Assembly: GCF_003987255.1 (NCBI RefSeq)
Contig: NZ_PIQC01000009.1
Span: 62,001 to 126,000, forward strand
Reading direction: 5' to 3'
DNA from: Idiomarina ramblicola
GTDB taxonomy: Bacteria; Pseudomonadota; Gammaproteobacteria; Enterobacterales; Alteromonadaceae
Length of the DNA: 64,000 nt
Positions 46,856-56,512 of this stretch are shown one piece after another; positions within the stretch are counted from its first letter, which is position 1, and every line of letters begins with the position of its first letter. Under the pieces are notes generated by a model. The model made no database searches and had not been told where the DNA came from. It saw only the letters and a program-made list of their open reading frames with translations. The position numbers and the translations under genes were made by a program.

Positions 46856-47460
46856 TTTTCAACTACCGAAGGTGGCATTCTCTCAGCCAGCTTTGCCAGT
46901 TTTTGCTCAATATCCTGATAGGTGCCCTGGTTTGCTGTTATCGCATTATGTAACCAATGATAGGCCTTTTCATAGTCATACGGGCTGCCTTTATCCGCCA
47001 ACAAGATCTCAGCAAAGCGTCGTTGCGCCGGCAAATTCCCTAACGAAGCAGCTTCACGAAGATACAAAATGGCGCGGTCAATATCCTTTTGAACCAGAAC
47101 CCCTTCATGATAATAGCGTCCTAACTGCTCCAGAGCTTCCAGTAAGCCATGCTGAGCCGCTTTTTCCATATACAGCAGGCCAAGTTCAGGGTCACGGTCA
47201 TAACATACACCCCAGGCCATCATGTCGCCATATAAAAACTGATACGTTGGGCGGCGCTCAAGTTCTGCCTGAGCCTCGATATCCTGCGCTAACTGGCAGC
47301 GATCGGTATCACGCACTCGTTTAAGGTGTGCATTGGTTGCAAACATCTCAACGAGCTCCGCGTCTGAGTACAGTTGCACCGCTTCAACATCCTGCGCCTG
47401 CGCGTTGTGCACTGTGGTCAGTCCGGCTACAGCAATCAGCATTGGAATGACTATTTTCAT
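46834..47460 (-). CDS. motX: Sodium-type polar flagellar motor protein MotX
   Basis: Periplasmic T-ring protein needed to assemble the sodium-driven PomAB stator. The 208-residue protein has a signal peptide (ending NAQAQDVE) and Sel1-like repeats with the MotX pattern TYQFLYGDMMAWGVCYDRDPELG, split here as YQFLYGDMMAWGVC and LLYMEKAAQHGLLEALEQLG, then LVQKDIDRAILYLREAAS. Cysteines at CQLA and GVCY could form the conserved disulfide. It lies last in a minus-strand run after coaX, away from other flagellar genes. Confidence 0.9.
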   Translation of the reverse strand: MKIVIPMLIAVAGLTTVHNAQAQDVEAVQLYSDAELVEMFATNAHLKRVRDTDRCQLAQDIEAQAELERRPTYQFLYGDMMAWGVCYDRDPELGLLYMEKAAQHGLLEALEQLGRYYHEGVLVQKDIDRAILYLREAASLGNLPAQRRFAEILLADKGSPYDYEKAYHWLHNAITANQGTYQDIEQKLAKLAERMPPSVVEKAKRPLD

Positions 47461-47497
47461 AAGTTTGCCCGTGGTGTCTCTGAATAGGTCTGAACGA

Positions 47498-48286
47498 TTA
47501 ACTATTTAAGTTATCGGCACAGAGTCGCAATCCCTTAAATAACAAATCGTCATAACGACGAAATTTACCGGATAAAGTGCGCATTAAATGTTCGCCGTCA
47601 CCTCCGGTCACAACCACCTCAAAAGGCTCTTGTGAAAAGCAACTCTCAGACAAATGAATGGCTTGTGCGATAGCTCCGGTCAACGCCGCTTCGGTTCCCT
47701 GAGCAATACCGTCAAACGTATTTGTTCCCGCTGCAAGCCCGTCACGCTCAATATCATCTATTGTAATACCTTTTAAGTTCGCGGTTCCCTGGCCCAGCGC
47801 ATTAAGCATTAACTGCCGTCCCGGCACTATCCAGCCACCAAGGTGCTGGCCTTTTGCAGACAGCCAATCAAGAGTTAATGCTGTACCGGCATCCACTATC
47901 AATGCGTTCGTTTTTACCTGCTCATGACACCCCAATAGCGCCATCCAACGATCCGATCCCAAACGTTCCGGTTGGGTCCTGTAGCCATTCACTACACCCA
48001 ATTGCTCTGCTTGTGTTTTTTGCCAGGCAACTTTTATGCCCAATTCAGCCAATGAACTGTTCAATGTATCCATCACCTGTACCGCCGCAACACTGCAACC
48101 AATAGCCTGTTGTTCACGTTCTATTTGCCGGCCACTAACGACTTCCAGTAATAAATCTTTTAATGGCTGGCTCAAGTCATTCAGCCAGCTCTGATGAGAA
48201 ATCGCTCCCAGTATTTCAATCTCGTCTGTGCTCGTATTCCACCAGGCAAACTTACTGCGGGTATTCCCTGCATCAATTAATAACAT
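47498..48286 (-). CDS. coaX: Type III pantothenate kinase
   Basis: First step of coenzyme A synthesis. The 262-residue ASKHA-fold protein shows LLIDAGNTRSKFAWW, PERLGSDRWMALLG and LIVDAGTALTLDWL. It replaces the E. coli-type CoaA found after birA in enterics. Its start overlaps the birA end by 14 bases. Confidence 0.94.
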   Translation of the reverse strand: MLLIDAGNTRSKFAWWNTSTDEIEILGAISHQSWLNDLSQPLKDLLLEVVSGRQIEREQQAIGCSVAAVQVMDTLNSSLAELGIKVAWQKTQAEQLGVVNGYRTQPERLGSDRWMALLGCHEQVKTNALIVDAGTALTLDWLSAKGQHLGGWIVPGRQLMLNALGQGTANLKGITIDDIERDGLAAGTNTFDGIAQGTEAALTGAIAQAIHLSESCFSQEPFEVVVTGGDGEHLMRTLSGKFRRYDDLLFKGLRLCADNLNS

Positions 48287-49268
48287 CTTGAGCCCTTAAT
48301 GAAACTTCACCACCAAAATAACGGCGTACGCCTTGTTCATCCTCAACCAGCAACGCACCATTTTCGTCAATTCCCCGACAGGTTCCTACACAAACTCGTT
48401 GCCCCATAATAAGCTTTACCGGCTTATCTAAAAAGCAGTCATACTGCCGCCAGCTTTGCTGAAACGCGGACAGTCCATGCTGCGCGTATTGTTCCAAAGC
48501 CGACAAGACAGAGGTTCGAACCTGCGCCGCAATATAATTACGTGATACCGGCCGCGGCAATTCTGAATTAAGATCTGTCCAGGCTTGGTCAATGCTGGCA
48601 CCGACGTATTCCGGCATGGCTAAATTAATACCAATACCGATAATACTGTGTGCAGCGCCCTCGGGGGCAGTTTCAAGGTCGACCAGAATACCGGCCACTT
48701 TTTTGCCACCAATATAGATATCGTTAGGCCACTTTACACTCACCTCTTCAATACCCAGATCAGTAAAGCAGGCGGCTAAAGCAACCCCGGCTGCCAGACT
48801 TAACCCCATAGCGCCATGAATGCCATCTTCCAGCGGCCAGTAAACACTAAAGTAGAGATTGTTACCAAAAGGCGAGATCCACTTTTTTCCCCGGCGGCCG
48901 CGGCCTGCTGTCTGCGCTTCTGCAAAAATGGAGAAACCGGCTTCTAAAGGCCCTTTTTTTGCTAACTCTTTCACCTGATCGTTACTGGAGTCAACCACCG
49001 ACTTTACTTCAAACTCTGGCGATTTGCGCCACCTTGCTGGGGTTTCCTTCTCAATAACCGCAGCCTGTAACAGCTCGATTGGCCCGGCAAGCTTATAGCC
49101 CCGCCCGGTTACTGAAAACAGCTCTAGTCCCAGTTCTTCCAGCTTATGAATATGCTGATTAACTGCAGCACGGGATATCGCCAGTGACTCGCCAATTGCC
49201 TGCCCGGAGTGAAACTCACCATTGGCAAGTAAGGTGATCAACTGGTCAAGACGTTCCGCCTGCTTCAT
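48273..49268 (-). CDS. birA: Biotin-protein ligase and bio repressor BirA
   Basis: Attaches biotin to AccB and represses biotin synthesis. The 331-residue protein has a winged-helix N-terminus (AISRAAVNQHIHKLEELG), the biotinyl-AMP site GRGRRGKKW, and VKWPNDIYIGGKKVAGIL. The full-length regulatory N-terminus suggests it regulates bio genes as in E. coli. ATGA overlap joins it to murB. Confidence 0.95.
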   Translation of the reverse strand: MKQAERLDQLITLLANGEFHSGQAIGESLAISRAAVNQHIHKLEELGLELFSVTGRGYKLAGPIELLQAAVIEKETPARWRKSPEFEVKSVVDSSNDQVKELAKKGPLEAGFSIFAEAQTAGRGRRGKKWISPFGNNLYFSVYWPLEDGIHGAMGLSLAAGVALAACFTDLGIEEVSVKWPNDIYIGGKKVAGILVDLETAPEGAAHSIIGIGINLAMPEYVGASIDQAWTDLNSELPRPVSRNYIAAQVRTSVLSALEQYAQHGLSAFQQSWRQYDCFLDKPVKLIMGQRVCVGTCRGIDENGALLVEDEQGVRRYFGGEVSLRAQDVIN

Positions 49269-50266
49269 TTTTCCACCAACAACTGGATAAGACCGTGCTG
49301 ACCCACCAGACGAACCTCGGGCTCCAGAATAATTCCACTGACATCAGCAACTTGTTTCATAATTTTTTGCGCCAGTTGAGTCACATCATGACCACTGGCC
49401 TGCCCTCGATTAATCAATACCAGAGCCTGATAGGGGTTAATCGCTGCTTCTCCAACGAACTCAGACTTTAAGCCCAACTGTTCAATTAGCCAGCCTGCAG
49501 CAACTTTAACCTGATTGTCAGCAACCGGAAAGTAGACCATATCCGGCCATTTTTTTAGTAGTTCATCAAGCTGATCTTTGGCAACAATCGGGTTTTTAAA
49601 AAAACTCCCGGCATTGGGGATCACTTTGGGATCGGGCAGCTTTCGTTGGCGTACCTCAATCACTTTGTCGAAAATATTCTGTGCAGTCACACGTCCACTT
49701 AACTCATTGAGAGGCGAGTAATGCGTTACTGGCTGCCAGTTTTTCGGTAACCGAAAAACTACCGATGTAATAAGCCAGCGCCCCGGATGTTGCTTGAAAA
49801 CGCTATCGCGATACGCAAACTCACAATCGCCGCGAGTCATTTCAACCCAACGCTTTGCTCTAATGTCCCATGCGGTAACCTGCTCAATAAAGGTCGAAAC
49901 TTCGACCCCATAAGCACCAATGTTTTGCACTGGCGCAGCACCAATTGAACCGGGTATCAGTGCCAGGTTTTCCAATCCGTCAATGTTGCGCGTTCGCAAG
50001 TCCGTCACAAAATTATGCCAGTTTTCACCGGCAGCTGCTGTCACCAAATAGTCAGTTTTGCGCTCTTCTATACAGACTCCAAGTAACTGGTTACAAATAA
50101 CCGTTCCCTGGAAGTCATCGACAAACAAGGTATTGCTGCCCTCACCAAGCAAATAATAAGGCTCTTCAAATGACAATTGTTCTACAGCATCGCTGCTATT
50201 CAGCTCAACTAACGAGCGACTTTTCGCCGGCAGCTTAAATGTGTGTCGCTCAGCAAGGTCAATCAA
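49265..50266 (-). CDS. murB: UDP-N-acetylenolpyruvoylglucosamine reductase
   Basis: Reduces the enolpyruvyl group to make UDP-MurNAc in peptidoglycan synthesis, using FAD. The 333-residue type I protein shows LGEGSNTLFVDDF, ALIPGSIGAAPVQNIGAYGVE, and the GSFFKNP motif whose serine is catalytic. The start is TTG at 50266, with AAGGAG eight bases upstream, and lies 11 bases after crbS, so cell-wall and acetate-switch genes may share a transcript. Confidence 0.94.
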   Translation of the reverse strand: MIDLAERHTFKLPAKSRSLVELNSSDAVEQLSFEEPYYLLGEGSNTLFVDDFQGTVICNQLLGVCIEERKTDYLVTAAAGENWHNFVTDLRTRNIDGLENLALIPGSIGAAPVQNIGAYGVEVSTFIEQVTAWDIRAKRWVEMTRGDCEFAYRDSVFKQHPGRWLITSVVFRLPKNWQPVTHYSPLNELSGRVTAQNIFDKVIEVRQRKLPDPKVIPNAGSFFKNPIVAKDQLDELLKKWPDMVYFPVADNQVKVAAGWLIEQLGLKSEFVGEAAINPYQALVLINRGQASGHDVTQLAQKIMKQVADVSGIILEPEVRLVGQHGLIQLLVEK

Positions 50267-50277
50267 CTTCGTGCTCC

Positions 50278-53200
50278 TTAAGGCTTTCGGGTGCTGATAT
50301 ATTTTAAAAAAGCTTTTAGTGCGGCGGGCTTAGCCGGCTTTGGCAAAAACTGCAGGCCACTTTTGCGCGCCGCTTGCTTAACCACATCGTCACGCATTGC
50401 AGTGACCAACGCGGCTGGTATCTGTTGCTGCCAAATGTCGCGTAACTCTTGCGCTAATTTTAAACCGTCTCCGTCGCCTAACTGATAGTCTAGCAGGAGT
50501 CCCTGAGGCGCCTTATCCCGACTGTGCTCTTTCGCATAGGCCAATGCCTTTTTGTAGCTATTAAAGGTCAGTGCCTCGCATTCCCATTTCGTCAATAAGG
50601 CACTAAGAGCGCTTAAGTTTTCATTGTCATCATCGACAACCAAAAGCTGTAATCGCGCAGAAGGGGCATCTTCAAGCTTCGTTGCCAACTTGCTGACTAC
50701 TTGAGCGGCGTTACCTAAGGGTACCCTTACCGAAAAACACGAGCCTTTGCCTTCAACCGACTCAACCTGCACATCACAACTTAACTGCTCACCCATACGT
50801 TGCGCGACGCTCAATCCTAAACCAACGCCATCAACCGTTTGGTTCTGCACACGATAGAATGCATCAAACACTTTGTTTTGTTGTTGTGCTGCAATGCCGG
50901 GGCCGGTATCCCATACTGCAATTTGAAGTTCTTCCCCACGCTTACGTACGCCTAAAAGGACACTGCCTTTCTGGGTGTATTTTATCGCGTTAGACAAAAA
51001 GTTCTGCACAATACGACGCAAATAAGTTGGGTCGGTATAAACGGGCCTGTCTTTATAGAAAGCGCGAAAATCGAGTTTTCGTTGTTCAGCCAGTACCGCA
51101 TACTCTTCAACCAATGGGTCCAGCACTGAACTTAGCTGAACATGCCGAAACTGCGGTTTTAATGCGCCCTGATCCATTTTAGCTATTGATAATAAGGTCG
51201 ACAATAAATGCTCCGTCGACCCCAGCGCCGTGTCCAGCTTGCCGACCAGAGACAAATTACGTTCTGAAAGTTCTTTTTCCTGAATGGCCGAAAGATACAA
51301 TCGTGCCGCATTAAGGGGCTGTAAAATATCATGGCTGGCCAACGCCAGAAAACGCGTTTTTGAAGCATTAGCCGCTTCAGCTTCACCTTTGGCTTTTTTT
51401 AGTTCTTCTTCCACTTGTCGGCGCCGATCAATTTCGGCTGTCAGCTCCTGATTAATTTCACGAATTTCCTGAGTACGAACATCAACCCGTTGCTCAAGAT
51501 CGATATTGGCGTCTTCCAGTGCCTGCTGGGTTTCAACGTGCGACGTTATATCGGTAAAGCTGGTCACAAAGCCGCCGGTCGGCAAAGGATTGCCCACCAT
51601 TTCTATCACCCGCCCATCCGCGCGTCTGCGAATAAAGCGATGCGCTGACCCCATCTGCATATAACGCAGACGCTTATCGACCAGTTCGTCCACCTCGCCC
51701 GGACCGCACTCGCCGCGCTCAGCATTATAGCGAATGAGCGTAGCAATAGACTGCCCCGGCTTAACCATTCCTTCCGGGTACTCAAACAAGTCCAGGTAAC
51801 GTTTATTCCAGGCCACCAACCGCAACTCTGCATCAACCACGCTAATGCCCTGCGCTAAGTTCTCTAACGAGCTAAACAGAATAGACTGCTGAGTTTGCAA
51901 CGCCTGCGTGGTGTCATCAAAAAAGTGGACAACTTCTTCCAGGTTCAGTTGTTTATCCCGCAGAGCTGCGTCGATTAGCGAACGGGCGGTTGCTGAACCC
52001 AGTACACCCGCAATCGCTCTTTCAACAAAACTAATGAAAGGCTTTTCGGCCAGATGTTCTAATTGCAGCTCTGTTTTTTCAGGTCGTTGATAATACTGCA
52101 TTAACTGTTGAGCCCGCTCAGAACCCAGAAAAGTTTTAAGCAGTAGCAACATGTCTGCATTGGTTGCGCTACCGTTTTTATTTAAATGTAAATCGGGGAG
52201 AGTCGCTCTGGGCTTAACAAAAGCTGTAGACTGAATTCTGTCAACTAACCGCGGTTTTGCTAAAAGCGAAAAAATAATAAAACTGAGGCTGTTCAACGCC
52301 AGTGAAACCACCGTACCGCGCGTAATAATTTCAACGTCCGTGAGCTGCGTATTGGTATAAAGGGGAATGAGTACCGCCAGAACCCAGCCGACAGAGCCTG
52401 CCGCCAAACCGGCGTAAACACCACGCGCATGGCCTTTTCGCCAATAGAGTGCAGCGAGCAAGGCGGGCAACAATTGCAAAACCAGCGAGAACGCCAGCAA
52501 GCCAATACTCACGAGGTTGGTGCGTGCCGCCCAGAAGTAGTAACACAGGAAAGATAAAACCATGGTGACGGCAATAGCCACGCGTCGAATAAGCAACAGT
52601 GCTCTGTCGTATTCGCGCCGGCGATGCTTCAATGGCAAACGCGATTCACGCTGCAACAAAATGGGCATAATGACATCGTTGGTGATCATCGTACTGAGAG
52701 TAACAGAAGCAATAATCACCATAGCCGTCGCTGCTGATATGCCCCCAATAAAGATAACCAAGGACAGCCAGAGCTGATCTTTTAACAACGGCAACTGTAA
52801 AGCAAAAGTCGAACCATCCGCTGTTGCCGACAAATAAAAAGTACCGGCAATAGCAATAGGAACAATAGCCGCAGCGGTTAGCGCTAAGTAAAGTGGGAAA
52901 CCCCAACGTGCAGTACGCAAATGCCGCACGTCCACATTGTCCACAACCGCAACGTGAAACTGTCTGGGCAGGCAAAGAATGGCGCCAGCCGCCATGAAAG
53001 TCTGCACAATAAACTCAAATTCACCAAAAGCGGCAAAAGACCACTCCGGCTTACTGACATCATTGAAGGAGTTCATTAAATTCGACTGCGCATCACCATG
53101 GATGAGTGACCAGGCAAAAATACCCGCCGCCAGTAAGGCAACCAGTTTGATCATCGACTCAACTGCAATGGCCAAAATCATACCGCTACGGTACTCGGTC

Positions 53201-53736
53201 ACCTCAACATGACGGGTACCAAACAACATGGCAAAGACGGCCATCAGGGCCGCGGCACCCAGTTCCTTAATTGAGAACTCAGCCATCATACCGGAGCTTT
53301 CCGTCAGCACGGCAAAACTGATACCAACAGCTTTCAGCTGCAGCGCGATATACGGGATAATAGCAACCGCTGCTATCGCGGTAACCGCTACAGCTAACCT
53401 GCGCCGTTTACCAAAGCGGGAAGAAATAAAGTCGGCTATAGAGGTAATATTCTGCTGTTTACTTACCGAAACCAGCTTTTCCAGAATTCGGATACCAAAC
53501 AGAAACAGTAAAATGGGTCCCAACAGGATGGGGAAAAAGGCCCAGCCATCAACTGAGGCGTTTCCTACCGCACCGTAATAAGTCCATGAAGTGCAGTAAA
53601 TAGCCAGCGACATGGAGTAAATAACGGGCTTATGACTGAGTTTATTCGCCCAGGAACCTAAGCGGTCGCCCCAGGTGGCAACTGCGAAGAGGAAAATCAC
53701 ATAGGCCAGTGAGGCAAAAATCAGCAACCAGGTCAT
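50278..53736 (-). CDS. crbS: CrbS-type hybrid histidine kinase with sodium:solute symporter domain
   Basis: Sensor of the acetate switch in Vibrio and relatives. The 1152-residue protein has an SSF transporter domain of about 13 helices (1-~490), a linker, PAS-like domain (~630-750, FSSLENLAQGISVVDAELRL), coiled coil, HisKA with the phospho-histidine in ALASHDILQPLNA, HATPase (FLSNAIKYTQKG, DTGPGIAAQQQ), and a C-terminal receiver with LLLDYQLGDGDGL. It overlaps crbR by four bases; acs follows upstream on the same strand. The ligand is unknown. Confidence 0.88.
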   Translation of the reverse strand: MTWLLIFASLAYVIFLFAVATWGDRLGSWANKLSHKPVIYSMSLAIYCTSWTYYGAVGNASVDGWAFFPILLGPILLFLFGIRILEKLVSVSKQQNITSIADFISSRFGKRRRLAVAVTAIAAVAIIPYIALQLKAVGISFAVLTESSGMMAEFSIKELGAAALMAVFAMLFGTRHVEVTEYRSGMILAIAVESMIKLVALLAAGIFAWSLIHGDAQSNLMNSFNDVSKPEWSFAAFGEFEFIVQTFMAAGAILCLPRQFHVAVVDNVDVRHLRTARWGFPLYLALTAAAIVPIAIAGTFYLSATADGSTFALQLPLLKDQLWLSLVIFIGGISAATAMVIIASVTLSTMITNDVIMPILLQRESRLPLKHRRREYDRALLLIRRVAIAVTMVLSFLCYYFWAARTNLVSIGLLAFSLVLQLLPALLAALYWRKGHARGVYAGLAAGSVGWVLAVLIPLYTNTQLTDVEIITRGTVVSLALNSLSFIIFSLLAKPRLVDRIQSTAFVKPRATLPDLHLNKNGSATNADMLLLLKTFLGSERAQQLMQYYQRPEKTELQLEHLAEKPFISFVERAIAGVLGSATARSLIDAALRDKQLNLEEVVHFFDDTTQALQTQQSILFSSLENLAQGISVVDAELRLVAWNKRYLDLFEYPEGMVKPGQSIATLIRYNAERGECGPGEVDELVDKRLRYMQMGSAHRFIRRRADGRVIEMVGNPLPTGGFVTSFTDITSHVETQQALEDANIDLEQRVDVRTQEIREINQELTAEIDRRRQVEEELKKAKGEAEAANASKTRFLALASHDILQPLNAARLYLSAIQEKELSERNLSLVGKLDTALGSTEHLLSTLLSIAKMDQGALKPQFRHVQLSSVLDPLVEEYAVLAEQRKLDFRAFYKDRPVYTDPTYLRRIVQNFLSNAIKYTQKGSVLLGVRKRGEELQIAVWDTGPGIAAQQQNKVFDAFYRVQNQTVDGVGLGLSVAQRMGEQLSCDVQVESVEGKGSCFSVRVPLGNAAQVVSKLATKLEDAPSARLQLLVVDDDNENLSALSALLTKWECEALTFNSYKKALAYAKEHSRDKAPQGLLLDYQLGDGDGLKLAQELRDIWQQQIPAALVTAMRDDVVKQAARKSGLQFLPKPAKPAALKAFLKYISTRKP

Positions 53737-54365
53737 AATTGCAGACGTTCAGCCACCAAAACGGCCTGGGTACGACTGTACACGCCCAGCTTACGGAAAA
53801 TTGCTGTGATGTGTGCTTTAACGGTAGCTTCGGTTATGCCCAGTTGATAGGCAATTTGTTTGTTTAACAAGCCTTCGTGCAGAAAGTGTAATACGCGGTA
53901 TTGCTGCGGCGTAAGTCCAGAGACTTTTTGCGCTAATTCCTGGTCTTCATCCGAAACGACATCGAGCCGCTCCCGGTTTTCTTTCGGAACCCAGGTTTCA
54001 CCCTGCAAAATGGTATCGATAGCTTCTGCAATTTCGGCAGAAGGCAGTGACTTAGGAATAAAGCCTAATGCCCCGAAGCCAATACATTTAGCAACAATGG
54101 AAGAGTCCTCACTGCCGGAGATAATAGCAACGGGTAGCAAGGGGTAATCTTCTCTTACACGAATAAGACCGTATAAATCACCGCTACCGGGCATGTGTAA
54201 GTCCAGTAACAACAAGTCGACATCATCGTCTTTGTTAAGCGCAGCCAGTGTTGAGTCTAAGTCTTCGGCTTCGCGTAAAGTCAGCTCAGAAAAATGATTC
54301 GCGAGAGCGCCTTGCAGCGCCTCGCGAAACAATGGGTGGTCATCTGCGATTAAAAATTTCGCCAT
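53733..54365 (-). CDS. crbR: CrbR-type response regulator, NarL/LuxR family
   Basis: Cognate regulator of CrbS that in Vibrio activates acs. The 210-residue protein has a receiver with phospho-Asp55 in LLLLDLHMPGSGDL and a LuxR-type helix-turn-helix (GLLNKQIAYQLGITEATVKAH). Placed 21 bases downstream of acs and overlapping crbS, so acs-crbR-crbS may be co-transcribed and self-reinforcing. Confidence 0.9.
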   Translation of the reverse strand: MAKFLIADDHPLFREALQGALANHFSELTLREAEDLDSTLAALNKDDDVDLLLLDLHMPGSGDLYGLIRVREDYPLLPVAIISGSEDSSIVAKCIGFGALGFIPKSLPSAEIAEAIDTILQGETWVPKENRERLDVVSDEDQELAQKVSGLTPQQYRVLHFLHEGLLNKQIAYQLGITEATVKAHITAIFRKLGVYSRTQAVLVAERLQL

Positions 54366-54386
54366 GAGATTCCAGATTAAGTGACA

Positions 54387-56327
54387 TTATTTGTTCATTC
54401 GATTCTCTATCAATGAATCTACCACACTTGGATCAGCAAGCGTAGAGGTGTCACCGAGGTTTTCATGCTCATTGGCAGCAATTTTACGCAAAATGCGACG
54501 CATGATTTTACCGGAACGAGTTTTAGGCAACCCGGTGGTCCAGTGAATCAAGTCAGGTGTTGCAATGGGACTTAATTCAGAGCGAACCCAGTTACGCACT
54601 TCTTTGGTCAGTTCCTCCGTTACTTCAACACCCTCTACCGGCGTCACATACACGTAAATACCCTGACCTTTTAAGTCATGCGGATAGCCAACAACGGCGG
54701 CCTCAGCTACGGCCTTATGTGCCACCAGTGCGCTTTCAATCTCAGCGGTCCCTAAGCGATGTCCTGACACGTTCAGAACGTCATCCATACGGCCTGTTAT
54801 CCAGTAGTACCCATCGGCGTCGCGACGTGCACCATCACCACTAAAGTACATGCCTTTAAAGGTTGAGAAGTAGGTTTGCTCAAACCGTTCGTGGTCTCCC
54901 CATAACGTTCGCATTTGGCCCGGCCAGGAGTCTTTAATGACCAAGCCACCTTCTGCTTCACCGTCCTGAATATTACCATCACTGTCCACCAACGCCGGTT
55001 GAATACCAAAGAATGGACGCGTTGCGGAGCCCGGTTTTAAGTCAGTGGCGCCAGGCAATGGAGTAATCAAAATACCGCCATTCTCTGTTTGCCACCAAGT
55101 ATCCATAATAGGGCATTTGCCATTACCAATAGCGCGGTGATACCACTCCCAGGCTTCCGGGTTAATAGGTTCGCCAACACTGCCCAAAACCCGAAGGCTG
55201 TCACGAGTTGAGGTTTTAGCGGCATCATCCCCTTTTGCCATTAGCGCACGAATAGCGGTTGGTGCTGTGTAAAGAATATTCACCTGATGCTTATCAACAA
55301 TCTCACCAATACGACCAACACCCGGGTAGGTTGGCACGCCTTCAAACATCAGAGTCGTTGCGCCGTTCGCCAAAGGCCCGTAAACAATATAAGAGTGGCC
55401 TGTAATCCAGCCGACATCCGCCGCACACCAATAGACGTCGTCTTCCTGATAGTCAAAAACGTACTCATGCGTCATTGATGCGTAAACCATATAACCGCCG
55501 GTGGTATGCACGACACCTTTCGGTTTACCCGTTGAGCCCGAAGTATAAAGAATAAAAAGTGGATCCTCGGCGTTCATCACTTCCGCCTGACACTCGTCAC
55601 TGACATTACCAACCAGCTCGTGCCACCAAACGTCAAGGCCTTCCGTCCATTCAACTTCACCTTCGGTTACGCGACAGACAATGCTGTGTTCAAGTGTAGG
55701 ACAAGAACCGTCGGCAATGGCTTTATCAACATTGGCTTTCAAACCAATGGTACTGCCACCACGGCGACCTTCGTCAGCGGTAATAATGGCCTTAGCCTGG
55801 CAATCGTTAATACGGTCCGCAATCGCGTTTGGTGAGAAGCCACCGAAGATTACTGAGTGAACCGCACCAATACGGGCACAGGCCAGCATCGCGTATGCCG
55901 CTTCCGGCACCATTGGCATATAAATAGCAACTCGGTCACCTTTGCCAACACCTAATTTCTTCAGGCCGTTAGCAAAACGGGAAACCTCTTTGTGCAGCTC
56001 GCGGTAGGTGATGTGTTTGTCTACACTCGGGTCATCACCTTCCCAGATAATAGCCGTTTTATCCGCTTTATCAGCCAAGTGACGATCGACACAGTTATAA
56101 CAAGCGTTTAGAGTGCCGTCTTCGTACCATTTAACGCTCACTTTACCCAGCTCGAAACTGGTATCTTTAACTTTGGTGTAAGGCGTGAACCAAGTAATTC
56201 GCTGTCCGTGTTCACTCCAAAACCCTTCAGGATCGTCTACTGACTGTTGGTAAAGTTTTTTATAACCGTCATTGTCGATTTTAGCTTTTGCTTTGATATG
56301 TTCAGGAACTGAATACAGTTGCGACAT
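54387..56327 (-). CDS. acs: Acetyl-CoA synthetase
   Basis: Makes acetyl-CoA from acetate and ATP through acetyl-AMP. The 646-residue protein has the AMP-binding signature [35 protein letters not shown], and the C-terminal acetylation lysine in [14 protein letters not shown], where Pat-type acetylation controls activity. The ATG at 56327 has AAGGAGGAAGAGG upstream; the longer frame to 56441 is not used. It is divergent from a porin gene. Confidence 0.96.
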   Translation of the reverse strand: MSQLYSVPEHIKAKAKIDNDGYKKLYQQSVDDPEGFWSEHGQRITWFTPYTKVKDTSFELGKVSVKWYEDGTLNACYNCVDRHLADKADKTAIIWEGDDPSVDKHITYRELHKEVSRFANGLKKLGVGKGDRVAIYMPMVPEAAYAMLACARIGAVHSVIFGGFSPNAIADRINDCQAKAIITADEGRRGGSTIGLKANVDKAIADGSCPTLEHSIVCRVTEGEVEWTEGLDVWWHELVGNVSDECQAEVMNAEDPLFILYTSGSTGKPKGVVHTTGGYMVYASMTHEYVFDYQEDDVYWCAADVGWITGHSYIVYGPLANGATTLMFEGVPTYPGVGRIGEIVDKHQVNILYTAPTAIRALMAKGDDAAKTSTRDSLRVLGSVGEPINPEAWEWYHRAIGNGKCPIMDTWWQTENGGILITPLPGATDLKPGSATRPFFGIQPALVDSDGNIQDGEAEGGLVIKDSWPGQMRTLWGDHERFEQTYFSTFKGMYFSGDGARRDADGYYWITGRMDDVLNVSGHRLGTAEIESALVAHKAVAEAAVVGYPHDLKGQGIYVYVTPVEGVEVTEELTKEVRNWVRSELSPIATPDLIHWTTGLPKTRSGKIMRRILRKIAANEHENLGDTSTLADPSVVDSLIENRMNK

Positions 56328-56512
56328 TACCTCTTCCTCCTTATTCGCAAGATGGTATCTGTTGTACGTTTTACACGGCTTAAACACTATTAGACCATAG
56401 TCTAGATTGATAAAAATTGACCAGTTAACGAGAATTAACAACGTTTATACTTGGCATAACTATAAAACGCACAATCAAAAAAACGAACACTTGGCTGACA
56501 GGGGAGAACACC
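56328..56512. promoter_or_regulatory. acs/porin divergent control region
   Basis: 185 bases between divergent starts. It holds an inverted repeat TAGAC-CATA-GTCTA (56391-56404) and a second GTTAA-N6-TTAAC (56424-56439), either of which could be a CrbR or repressor site. No clear sigma-70 promoter is assigned in either direction. Ribosome sites of both genes are strong. Confidence 0.45.

Noticed and set aside
46842-47324. 160-residue plus-strand frame opposite motX
   Set aside because: It lies fully antisense to the conserved motX gene, starts within the terminator, has no ribosome site and resembles nothing recognisable.
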